From the NCBI GenBank assembly GCA_003136515.1, contig PLEU01000012.1, forward strand, positions 1 through 21,940: DNA of 21,940 nt, given 5' to 3'. How positions within the stretch are numbered: the first letter of the stretch is position 1; every line of letters starts with the position of its first letter. The notes under the pieces are model-generated. The model ran no database searches, was not told the DNA's origin, and saw nothing but the letters and a program-made list of their open reading frames with translations. A program made the translations under genes and the position numbers. This document shows positions 1-5,815 of the stretch, piece after piece. This stretch comes from Spartobacteria bacterium (GTDB lineage: Bacteria > Verrucomicrobiota > Verrucomicrobiae > Chthoniobacterales > UBA6821).

Positions 1-40
1 GGACGGAATCGTCCGTCTATTGTCGCAAATGCAATGTCAT

Positions 41-75
41 AATAACCTTTTTAACAGAGTAATCAAGCATACTCG
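41..75 (+). repeat. Copy 1 of 35-bp imperfect direct repeat
   Basis: This stretch matches 3387-3421 at 29 of 35 positions in the same orientation. The shared core is ACAGAGTAATCAAGC, followed by ACTCG after two variable bases. The pair brackets the cyclase-like and GH30 genes. It could be a dispersed intergenic repeat of this genome or the scar of an insertion. Confidence 0.65.
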
Positions 76-334
76 CTCACTACCCTATCACTACCCCCTC
101 AGTACAATTTGGTGTCCGTTTTAGTGTCCGTTGATCAGGGCGAAGTCACGGAATTTCTGGATTGGAATTGGGGTGAGGGGAGCATGGCCTGTTTTTCGAA
201 ATAGGCTTCTCTACCTTTGAAAAAAGGGTGTTTAAAATTGATACGGGCACAGTCAAGTGCTGGATTTTCTGAGAGGAGAGTGCTTTCAAATAAAGCAAAA
301 CCCAGTTTAAGGAGAAGGGCATTTTTTTCCGCAG

Positions 335-376
335 CATAGTTGAGGAAAATTGTGCCATAGTTAAGGAAAATTGTGC
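335..376 (+). repeat. 21-bp tandem direct repeat, two units, one mismatch
   Basis: Two adjacent 21-bp units (335-355 and 356-376) differ at one base. Each has the form CATAGTT(G/A)AGGAAAATTG plus TGC. The 21-bp period equals two turns of the helix, so two proteins would bind on the same DNA face about 90 bp upstream of the cyclase-like gene. On the minus strand the units read GCACAATTTTCC(T/C), which resembles the multiple terminal repeats of IS21-family elements as I recall them. An insertion-sequence end remnant is therefore an equally good reading. Confidence 0.6.
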
Positions 377-387
377 GTTTCAGCCCT

Positions 388-405
388 CCTGTAGGGTGAT
401 AACCC
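388..405 (-). promoter_or_regulatory. Copy A of the GGGTT..ACCC element
   Basis: On the minus strand this reads GGGTTATCACCCTACAGG. It is identical at 17 of 18 positions to the plus-strand element at 3654-3671, so the two form a long-range inverted pair. It lies 62 bp upstream of the cyclase-like gene but points the other way, and no credible minus-strand gene follows it. A local GGGT/ACCC stem is possible. Confidence 0.4.
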
Positions 406-467
406 TTTGACTACGGAAACGGGATTACACGCGGCAACGATGGGAAAAAACTGCTAGGAAAATCTTA

Positions 468-1748
468 ATGAAGAGCAAAAATCCGACCAATTCGACAGTA
501 TATCCACCACATTTGGCAGAGGCCATTGAGCAGACATGGAGACACTCCCTGGACGGAATAGCAAAGCTCCCTCCCAATGCTGCTTTGCTGAGCTTTTTGG
601 AAGTATTATTTCAGGCAAGCTTTCTTCGGGAAGAGGGGCAACTCGTGCGTTGCCGAGTAATCATTACCGAACCCGGGGAATGGAAACCGAATGAAGGACC
701 TCCTTCAGGTTTTCAAATTTTGGAGTTTGCCGAACATCGCCCGTTCACCGCTCATGAAGTTCGTAAACTTGCTCTCGCCGCATCATATCACAGGTCGCTA
801 CTCGCAATTTCAAGAATCGAGGAGGATAACTATAAAATCTGGGGTATTGTCCGATCTGGCGCACGCTGGGCCAATCGGGTTGGGGGCGGGCGCTATCATG
901 GTCCCCCACTCCCTCCACATTTGGTGGTCCACATTTGCGGACCGGGTCATTTACTGGCTACCTGTGGCTATGAGCGTGTATCCGAACTAAAAGAAGGACG
1001 AATTGTCGAAAAGGGCTTCGATCCCTTTAAATCGCATTGGTTGCCAGAAACTTTTCGACCTGTGCGCTCCTGGCTTCTCGAACATTTCGCTGAGTCACAG
1101 CCGGAAGGAGCAAAAGTCGAAGAAAGCTTCATCAAGTTTCTGACTCAAAACATTATGCGGAGAACCACAAGCCTGGTGCGTGAGCGCGGCCACGGGGGAA
1201 TGCTGATAGTTCTTCCTCTTCATCTGCAGGATTCACCGGAGCAAGATCGATGGCTGCGTATCCGGTGCTTGTTACATCAGACGACCGCCACTAGGCATTA
1301 CAGTAGGCTTATGTTGCAGGCTATGCGGCGCCTAGCCGTGGTGGGTCACGAACATGGACTTAGAAGCGTTACCTGGGAGGACTATCAGACCCTTCAAGAT
1401 CCGATTCTCTCCGAATTAGATGAATCACTTTTTGAGATCTCACATCTTTTTGCTGATCTTATGTCGGTTGACGGAGCCCTTGTGCTCAACCACCGGTTTC
1501 AGGTAGTCGGTTTTGGCGCCGAGGTGCTTGGTGAAGCTCCGGTTAAGACCGTACATCTCGCTCTGGATTTGGAAGCCGTCACCACCCGGCCAGAACCAGC
1601 CGAAAACTCAGGTACACGCCATCGCGCCGCTTACCGGCTCGCAGCAGCCATGCCAGAGACCATCGTTTGTGTGATTTCTCAGGACGAAACCATTCGCTTT
1701 GTTGCCAATCGGAATGGCAACGTGACTTATTGGCCTTACCTTCCATAA
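468..1748 (+). CDS. DACNV-type diadenylate cyclase-like protein (DisA_N domain)
   Basis: The product of 426 residues is predicted to be cytosolic and to join two ATP molecules into cyclic di-AMP, or a related nucleotide, under control of an N-terminal sensor. The C-terminal third has the diadenylate cyclase signatures: DGA at 335-337 (in SVDGALVLNHRF) and GTRHRAA at 382-388, followed by a VISQD strand typical of DisA_N domains. A GHGGMLIVLP segment at 241-250 also fits that fold. The first 230 or so residues are not DisA, CdaA or CdaS sensor sequence. They fit the DACNV sensor type described by comparative genomics of nucleotide-signalling systems, an assignment from memory of the family. No membrane segment is visible. 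The ATG at 468 has no Shine-Dalgarno sequence. It stands alone, convergent with the GH30 gene, and no partner effector is visible. Cyclase activity is inferred from the conserved motifs. Confidence 0.75.
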   Translation: MKSKNPTNSTVYPPHLAEAIEQTWRHSLDGIAKLPPNAALLSFLEVLFQASFLREEGQLVRCRVIITEPGEWKPNEGPPSGFQILEFAEHRPFTAHEVRKLALAASYHRSLLAISRIEEDNYKIWGIVRSGARWANRVGGGRYHGPPLPPHLVVHICGPGHLLATCGYERVSELKEGRIVEKGFDPFKSHWLPETFRPVRSWLLEHFAESQPEGAKVEESFIKFLTQNIMRRTTSLVRERGHGGMLIVLPLHLQDSPEQDRWLRIRCLLHQTTATRHYSRLMLQAMRRLAVVGHEHGLRSVTWEDYQTLQDPILSELDESLFEISHLFADLMSVDGALVLNHRFQVVGFGAEVLGEAPVKTVHLALDLEAVTTRPEPAENSGTRHRAAYRLAAAMPETIVCVISQDETIRFVANRNGNVTYWPYLP

Positions 1749-1786
1749 GTCCCATCCACTATGGACTAGTTTCAGGGGGTCCAACC

Positions 1787-1815
1787 ATTTTCCCCACACG
1801 CGTGGGGATGGTCCG
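1787..1815 (+). repeat. Solitary sequence resembling a type I-E CRISPR repeat
   Basis: The 29-nt stretch contains TTCCCCACACGCGTGGGGAT followed by GGTCCG. Type I-E repeats are about 29 nt, have CCCC-N8-GGGGAT at the same spacing and commonly end in GAACCG. By eye only about three positions depart from a typical repeat. Translated on the minus strand it gives PSPRVWGK, a string often seen in spurious ORFs called across such arrays. There is no second clear copy one spacer length away and no cas gene, so it is a relic, a solo repeat or a look-alike hairpin. Confidence 0.45.
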
Positions 1816-1962
1816 CTGGCTCGGTGCATAGCCGACTCCGCCAGTTTAGCAATACGTTTTATGCGACCCCGTAGTCTGGGGAGACGCTGATTCTCATCTG
1901 AGGGTTCCTCTTCGTTCATGGTCATCGATTTATTCAGTCAGGAAAAACATGGTAGTTTTGAA

Positions 1963-1984
1963 GGAATCTCCCGGGGAGATTTCC
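1963..1984. terminator. Palindrome between convergent genes, possible bidirectional terminator
   Basis: GGAATCTCCC and GGGAGATTTCC form a near-perfect stem with one bulged T, lying between two genes that converge. A clean T-tract is missing on both sides: the plus strand continues with CTATAATATTTTC. Intrinsic termination is therefore plausible but not clear. Confidence 0.35.
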
Positions 1985-1986
1985 CT
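1972..1986 (+). repeat. 15-bp exact repeat, copy 1
   Basis: CGGGGAGATTTCCCT occurs here inside the intergenic palindrome and again, exactly, at 2047-2061 inside the last codons of the GH30 gene. The copies lie 75 bp apart in the same orientation. Confidence 0.7.
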
Positions 1987-2034
1987 ATAATATTTTCACC
2001 GCTGCATGAGGATTTACTCTGTAAGTAGAATTTT

Positions 2035-3303
2035 TCAGGTGTCATTCGGGGAGATTTCCCTGTGCATCAGCACATTCGGATAAGTTGATTTCAACATGGT
2101 CATGCCTTCCCGGATATGGCGTGTGAATTGTGCGACGACAAAATACTTTGGATTGATGCCTAGAAATTTTGATCGCGCCATATTGGTTCGCAAAAAGCCC
2201 CAACCGCTATAATCAAATGGTTGCCAGTAGCACCATGCGCTCGGGTGCAGGCAACAAAAATCCAAATCAAGGCAGTGAGCCAGCAGCAAGCCCGATTCAT
2301 CCTTATCACCGTATTCCGAATTCTTGAGTGCTTTGCCATCGTTTGAAACGAGTTGGTAAAGCACGGCGCGCTTACCCCCAGTATATTGATAGCCGTGGAC
2401 ATTCACCTCGTTGACAAGAGCTTTCACTGCGGGGCTGAAACTCTCCCAAGTCGAGAGGGCGGAATTATAGGAAGTTTCATCCGAGGCGGCGATGGGAAGG
2501 TCTTTCAACCCAAGAGCATCGAGTCTCTTGCGGAGTAGAGGCACCATTTCTGCCTGCAAGGAGCGGGAAAAGTGGCAGCCCTCCTGTTTGCCATTCGCTT
2601 TCCAATAATCAGAGGAGGGTTCATTGAACGGTTCAACAGAGGTGAAGCTGATCCCCCAATCATCCTTGGATTGCTTGGCAATGGTGGCCAGATAGGTCGC
2701 AAACGCTTCTTTAAATTCAGGAGCGAGATTGTCACCCTTGCCATCCACTGATCCAGAGGGATTAAGATTTTTACACATCCACCACATTGGGGAATTGGAA
2801 AAGAGTTCGAAATAATTTGCTCCGCGATCATGCGCTTTTTTAAGCATCGAGCGTTGCTTTTTATCCGCCTTCCAATTCCAGGATGACGAATGGGGATCGG
2901 AATTTTTACCATCCAGCCAGAACCCCTGGATATGACGGAAGGGAAAGATGATTTTGCTGACGCCCATCGACTTCCCATTTACTTCGTTCCAACTGCAGGC
3001 TCCAGCGTTGTAGCGGACGATGTTCATGCCAAGTCCCGGGAGCTTCTGGCCTTCGAGAGGTACTATCTTTGTCGTAAAAAGTAGGTCGGCCAGATCGTCC
3101 CTATTACCGAAGACATTTCCATCCCAGCAGAGGGAAGTACCCCATCCTTTCCAAGTGCCGTGCTTGATTGTTGGGTCAATCTGGACGACACGATTAAAAA
3201 CTGGTGGCTCCTCTGCTCGTAACGGACTAAGCAGTCCAAGAATAGAAAATGCGAGGCATAAAAATGAAAGAAATCGCAGGCAAATCGCAGAAATCAGGAG
3301 CAT
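2035..3303 (-). CDS. GH30-like endo-beta-1,6-galactanase, C-terminally truncated, secreted
   Basis: The product of 422 residues starts with a signal peptide (about residues 1-30, LCLAFSILGLLSPLRA then EEPP), so it is exported, and it would cleave beta-1,6-linked galactan or a similar plant or algal glycan. The TIM-barrel landmarks of GH30 are present: GWGTSLCWDG at 53-62, LGMNIVRYNAGA at 91-102, the acid/base Glu in PFNEP (E228) and the nucleophile in NSEYGD (E330), followed by CYWQPFDYSGWG. Family enzymes usually continue some 70-100 residues past FTRHIREGM into a beta-sandwich domain. This frame stops at ISPNDT, where that domain should begin, and the stop sits next to a duplicated 15-mer. 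Both catalytic residues survive, but stability without the sandwich is doubtful. The start at 3303 has no Shine-Dalgarno sequence. A frameshift or deletion remnant is a fair alternative to a functional gene. Confidence 0.75.
   Translation of the reverse strand: MLLISAICLRFLSFLCLAFSILGLLSPLRAEEPPVFNRVVQIDPTIKHGTWKGWGTSLCWDGNVFGNRDDLADLLFTTKIVPLEGQKLPGLGMNIVRYNAGACSWNEVNGKSMGVSKIIFPFRHIQGFWLDGKNSDPHSSSWNWKADKKQRSMLKKAHDRGANYFELFSNSPMWWMCKNLNPSGSVDGKGDNLAPEFKEAFATYLATIAKQSKDDWGISFTSVEPFNEPSSDYWKANGKQEGCHFSRSLQAEMVPLLRKRLDALGLKDLPIAASDETSYNSALSTWESFSPAVKALVNEVNVHGYQYTGGKRAVLYQLVSNDGKALKNSEYGDKDESGLLLAHCLDLDFCCLHPSAWCYWQPFDYSGWGFLRTNMARSKFLGINPKYFVVAQFTRHIREGMTMLKSTYPNVLMHREISPNDT
2047..2061 (+). 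repeat. 15-bp exact repeat, copy 2, at the GH30 3' end
   Basis: This is the second exact copy of CGGGGAGATTTCCCT. On the minus strand it encodes the REISP residues just before the early stop of the GH30 gene. The identity with 1972-1986 points to a rearrangement at the gene's end. Confidence 0.7.
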
Positions 3304-3386
3304 AACGAGGGGGATGTCACGAAGTTGCCTTCTAAAAACGAGGCGGGAGCATAATCACTCTTCGTTTGTCGTGATTCTAAGTCTAA

Positions 3387-3421
3387 AATAGCCTTATCGA
3401 CAGAGTAATCAAGCGCACTCG
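3387..3421 (+). repeat. Copy 2 of 35-bp imperfect direct repeat
   Basis: This is the partner of 41-75, in the same orientation, 29 of 35 identical, including the full core ACAGAGTAATCAAGC. It lies in the upstream region of the GH30 gene and closes the 3.3-kb segment that carries the cyclase-like and GH30 genes. Confidence 0.65.
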
Positions 3422-3653
3422 TCAACAAACAAAAATTACCTTTTTAGGGTCTTTGGGCGTCCCCTAGAGTTGATATAAATACACCATTGAAAGGAAATCC
3501 TGACGTGACTCGGGATAACGTATTTTTGGTAGATATTAAACGGAACATCTAAGCCATGTATCTTGTTTTTCAAAAGCTCATTTATCTGCTGGAGTCATCT
3601 CTCTGTTTTCATCTGACTAATAGTATTGGTGTTCCTAAACAAAAAGAATGGTG

Positions 3654-3671
3654 GGGTTATCACCCTATAGG
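3654..3671 (+). promoter_or_regulatory. Copy B of the GGGTT..ACCC element, upstream of the stress gene
   Basis: GGGTTATCACCCTATAGG lies 54 bp before the ATG of the general stress protein and is followed by AACCC and GTGGAGAGGATT. Related sequences sit before the DUF6582 and transaldolase genes in the same sense relative to the gene. It may be an operator or the core of an alternative-sigma promoter. It matches no consensus that I can name. Confidence 0.45.
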
Positions 3672-3692
3672 AACCCATTGTGGAGAGGATTA

Positions 3693-3723
3693 GTGTGTTG
3701 ATCGGAAACAACCCCAAACACAC
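3693..3723 (+). promoter_or_regulatory. Leader hairpin directly before the stress-gene start
   Basis: GTGTGTT (3693-3699) pairs perfectly with AACACAC (3717-3723), and the start codon follows two bases later at 3726. No Shine-Dalgarno sequence is present. The hairpin could control translation initiation, for example as a simple melting structure, but seven base pairs can also arise by chance. Confidence 0.3.
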
Positions 3724-3725
3724 CA

Positions 3726-4277
3726 ATGAACCCACATACTACCGTCGTAGCGACTTTTAATTCCCACACGGATGCGGAAGCCGCAGTTAATGAACTCCAC
3801 ACGTCTGGTTTTCCCATGAATACCCTTTCAATTGTCGGGCGCGACTACCAGACAGATGAGCATGTCCTAGGATACTATACTACTGGAGACCGAATGAAAT
3901 ACTGGGGTGGGCTGGGAGCTTTCTGGGGTGGAATCTGGGGCATAATCTTTGGCTCGGGTCTTTTCTTTATTCCAGGAGTTGGCCCTTTGCTGGTAGGCGG
4001 ACCACTCGTGGGATGGATTATCGCGGCCTTGGAAAGCGCAATTGTTGTTGGTGGCCTCAGTGCAGTTGGAGCCGGTCTCTACAGCCAGGGAATTCCAAAG
4101 GATAGTATTTTAAAGTACGAAACGGACATTAAGAGCGGCAAGTATGTCCTGATTGCTCATGGAACTGCTGAGGAAGCCGAGCGCGCACGGGATATCATCA
4201 GCACGACGAATCCCGAATCACTTGATCATCATCAGTGCTCGCATGAACAGAAAGAGCCATGCTTGGTGCATGCTTAA
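3726..4277 (+). CDS. General stress protein with YflT-like domain and glycine-rich membrane segments
   Basis: This 183-residue protein has an N-terminal alpha/beta half (TVVATFNSHTDAEAAVNEL, residues 6-24) like the heat-induced stress protein YflT domain. A glycine-rich hydrophobic middle follows (about 59-118, WGGLGAFWGGIWGIIFGSG and a GPLLVGGPLVG stretch), probably two membrane passes. The C-terminal part (KSGKYVLIAHGTAEEAERARDI, 136-157) repeats the first fold. Proteins of this design are widespread stress-induced membrane proteins of unknown biochemistry. The C-terminal tail has several His and Cys residues (HHQCSHEQKEPC), an unusual end that could bind metal. The gene stands first in a plus-strand cluster with slipin, rpiB and glgP and has both an upstream GGGTT..ACCC element and a leader hairpin, so stress control is likely. 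Confidence 0.75.
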   Translation: MNPHTTVVATFNSHTDAEAAVNELHTSGFPMNTLSIVGRDYQTDEHVLGYYTTGDRMKYWGGLGAFWGGIWGIIFGSGLFFIPGVGPLLVGGPLVGWIIAALESAIVVGGLSAVGAGLYSQGIPKDSILKYETDIKSGKYVLIAHGTAEEAERARDIISTTNPESLDHHQCSHEQKEPCLVHA

Positions 4278-4290
4278 ACAGATTCTCTTC

Positions 4291-4348
4291 CAGACCATGC
4301 CGTCAATAGGTTGATTCCTAGAGGTAGGCATGGTCTGCCTGAATCAAC
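4291..4348 (+). ncRNA. Interleaved inverted repeats with pseudoknot topology upstream of slipin
   Basis: CAGACCATGCC (4291-4301) pairs perfectly with GGCATGGTCTG (4327-4337). GTTGATTC (4310-4317) pairs perfectly with GAATCAAC (4341-4348). The order is A-B-A'-B', the arrangement of an H-type pseudoknot with loops of 8, 9 and 3 nt. It fills the gap between the stress gene and slipin and ends 12 nt before the slipin ATG. As RNA it could be a pseudoknot or two alternative stems acting as a translational or attenuation switch. I know no named riboswitch of this form. Confidence 0.5.
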
Positions 4349-4360
4349 GATCTCCTTTTT

Positions 4361-5296
4361 ATGAAATCAAACAATTCTTTTGGAACCCTTATATTTCTCC
4401 TTATTTTCGGAGTAGGAGCAGCGTTTGCTTATCTTATAAGCAAGGAAGTCGGAAACACCGTCTCTGGTTGGATTGCAGTATCTGCCTTCCTTGTGGCGAT
4501 TATTGCATCTTCCTCGATTCGAGTCGCGGATCAGTGGGATCGGGCCGTGGTGCTGAGGTTGGGTCAATTTCATGCACTGAAAGGGCCGGGGCTATTTTTT
4601 ATCATTCCGGTCTTCGATGCCATTCCCTACTGGATTGACACGAGGGTAATCACAACTGGTTTTAAAGCAGAAAAAACCCTTACCAAAGATACCGTACCAG
4701 TGGATGTGGATGCGGTTCTTTTCTGGAAGGTGGTCGACCCCAAGAGGGCTGCTCTCGATGTTGCGGACTATCAGAGCGCAATCAGCTGGGCCTCGCAAAC
4801 CGCCTTGCGTGATGTCATCGGGAAAACGATGCTCTCCGATATGCTGGAAGGGAGGGATAAAATCAGCGGCCTTTTGCAGAAAATCATCGATGAACGTACA
4901 GAGCCATGGGGCATCAACGTTATTGCCGTCGAGGTAAAGGATGTCCTTATTCCATCGGCCCTTGAGGATGCCATGTCGATGCAGGCCCAAGCAGAAAGGG
5001 AGAGGCAGGCCCGGGTGATCCTTGGGGATTCAGAGCGCCAAGTAGCCGAAAAATTTGCGGAGGCAGCTAAGAGCTACCAGCATAATCCGGTGGCCTTTCA
5101 TTTGAGGGCCATGAACATGCTCTATGAGGGGCTGAAGGAGAACGCTACGATTGTTATCGTTCCGAGCACTGCAGTTGAAAGCATGCAACTCGGGGGACTT
5201 GCCGGACTGACAGCATTGACGATGGGAATCGGTCAGGATGGGGTCAACGGCAACAAAGCCTTGGCCGATCCAATACCCGAACTGAGCAGAGCTTAA
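4361..5296 (+). CDS. Slipin family SPFH/band 7 membrane protein
   Basis: The product has 311 residues. Two hydrophobic segments (about 8-26 and 36-52) anchor it in the inner membrane. They are followed by a band 7 domain starting at SSIRVADQWDRAVVLRLGQFHALKGPGLFFIIP and running through the DTRVITTGFKAEKTLTKD and VDVDAVLFWKVVDP strands. A charged helical stretch (ALEDAMSMQAQAERERQARVILGDSERQ) and the C-terminal oligomerisation part complete the family layout. Slipins form membrane-associated rings or scaffolds and are commonly linked to membrane stress. No NfeD-type partner protease is adjacent. The ATG at 4361 follows a T-rich stretch with no Shine-Dalgarno sequence and lies just after the interleaved inverted repeats. 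Its stop codon abuts the GTG start of rpiB, so the two are probably co-transcribed. Confidence 0.88.
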   Translation: MKSNNSFGTLIFLLIFGVGAAFAYLISKEVGNTVSGWIAVSAFLVAIIASSSIRVADQWDRAVVLRLGQFHALKGPGLFFIIPVFDAIPYWIDTRVITTGFKAEKTLTKDTVPVDVDAVLFWKVVDPKRAALDVADYQSAISWASQTALRDVIGKTMLSDMLEGRDKISGLLQKIIDERTEPWGINVIAVEVKDVLIPSALEDAMSMQAQAERERQARVILGDSERQVAEKFAEAAKSYQHNPVAFHLRAMNMLYEGLKENATIVIVPSTAVESMQLGGLAGLTALTMGIGQDGVNGNKALADPIPELSRA

Positions 5297-5815
5297 GTGA
5301 ACACCATCTTTGATGCCGAAATTCCAGCTCTGGGGGAGACAACGGCACTCCGCCGCATAGGGATTGCCGCCGACCATGGTGGATTTGAGCTGAAGCTGTA
5401 CCTGACAGGAAAGTTGCGAGAAAGCGGTTATGAGGTGGTGGAATTTGGTGACCAGAAATTGGACCTGGACGATGATTATCCCGACTTTGTCCTGCCGCTT
5501 TCCGAGGCGGTGGCATGTGGAGACTTGGAACGCGGTGTCGCGATCTGTGGGAGCGGTGTCGGGGCATCGGTTGCGGCAAATAAAGTGCCGGGCGTACGCG
5601 CCTGCTTGATCCATGAAGGTTTCTCCGCCCACCAGGGCGTTGAGGATGACGATCTGAACGTGATCTGCGTGGGTGGCCTTGTGGTGGGGCATGCGCTGGC
5701 ATGGGAACTTGTAAAAATATTCCTCGACGCAAAATTCAGCGGTGCTGAACGTCATTGCCGCCGCCTTCAAAAAGTTGCCGTTCTGGAATCGGCCCAGACG
5801 TTGCGGACTCAGTGA
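5297..5815 (+). CDS. rpiB: RpiB/LacAB-family sugar-phosphate isomerase
   Basis: The product of 172 residues would interconvert ribose-5-phosphate and ribulose-5-phosphate in the cytosol, or act on a related aldose phosphate. The RpiB landmarks are ADHGGFELK (25-33), the catalytic Cys84 in AICGSGVGASVAANK, the HEGFSA segment (106-111) and NVICVGGLVVG (121-131). The chain carries about 20 extra residues before the usual start. That N-terminus may be shortened in reality, but the GTG at 5297 directly follows the slipin stop TAA, which favours coupled translation from there. The DDDL stretch replaces the REHND-type sequence common near residue 117, so substrate preference could differ from ribose-5-phosphate. 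Together with transaldolase elsewhere in the window it would feed pentose-phosphate recycling. Confidence 0.85.
   Translation: MNTIFDAEIPALGETTALRRIGIAADHGGFELKLYLTGKLRESGYEVVEFGDQKLDLDDDYPDFVLPLSEAVACGDLERGVAICGSGVGASVAANKVPGVRACLIHEGFSAHQGVEDDDLNVICVGGLVVGHALAWELVKIFLDAKFSGAERHCRRLQKVAVLESAQTLRTQ

Larger units (their letters stand above)
1..467. other. Intergenic region rich in short repeats, no convincing gene
   Basis: No open frame here looks like a protein. The segment begins with a small inverted repeat, GGACG-GAAT-CGTCC (1-14). It carries one copy of a 35-bp dispersed repeat (41-75), paired copies of CACTACCC (78-85 and 89-96), paired copies of GTGTCCGTT (112-120 and 124-132), a 21-bp tandem duplication (335-376) and one copy of the GGGTT..ACCC element on the minus strand (388-405). 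This density of small repeats upstream of the cyclase-like gene suggests an integration junction or a multi-site regulatory region. The sequence does not decide between the two. Confidence 0.5.
1749..2034. other. Convergent intergenic region with several hairpins
   Basis: This gap separates the 3' ends of the cyclase-like and GH30 genes. It contains a lone CRISPR-like repeat (1787-1815), a CCCC-N7-GGGG stem (1867-1881), a strong palindrome (1963-1984) and a degenerate, inverted partial copy of the dispersed repeat core (2011-2022, GATTTACTCTGT). I see no gene in it. Confidence 0.5.
3304..3725. other. Divergent intergenic region between GH30 and the stress gene
   Basis: This 422-bp region serves as the upstream region of both flanking divergent genes. 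It contains an AATCAC/GTGATT inverted repeat (3352-3375), the second dispersed-repeat copy (3387-3421), AT-rich DNA around 3425-3560, the GGGTT..ACCC element (3654-3671) and a hairpin just before the stress-gene start. I found no coding frame in it. Confidence 0.55.

Noticed and set aside
1..140. tRNA 3' end or integrase attachment site at the left edge
   Set aside because: Short repeats and GGACG..CGTCC drew attention, but no T-loop, CCA end or integrase sequence is visible.
146..358. Minus-strand frame of 70 codons downstream of element A
   Set aside because: The translation is low in family-like features, overlaps the tandem repeat, and has no ribosome-binding site. Its position after element A is the only argument for it.
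468..1748. CBASS-like or other complete anti-phage operon around the cyclase-like gene
   Set aside because: No effector, ubiquitin-like or HORMA/TRIP13 partner lies nearby. The next gene is a convergent glycosidase.
1867..1881. Possible second CRISPR repeat
   Set aside because: Only CCCC-N7-GGGG is shared. The loop length differs and the offset of 75 bp does not fit a 61-bp I-E repeat period, so I count it only as a hairpin.
1608..1925. Minus-strand frame of 105 codons
   Set aside because: Half lies antisense to the cyclase-like gene. Its PSPRVWGK string comes from the CRISPR-like repeat.
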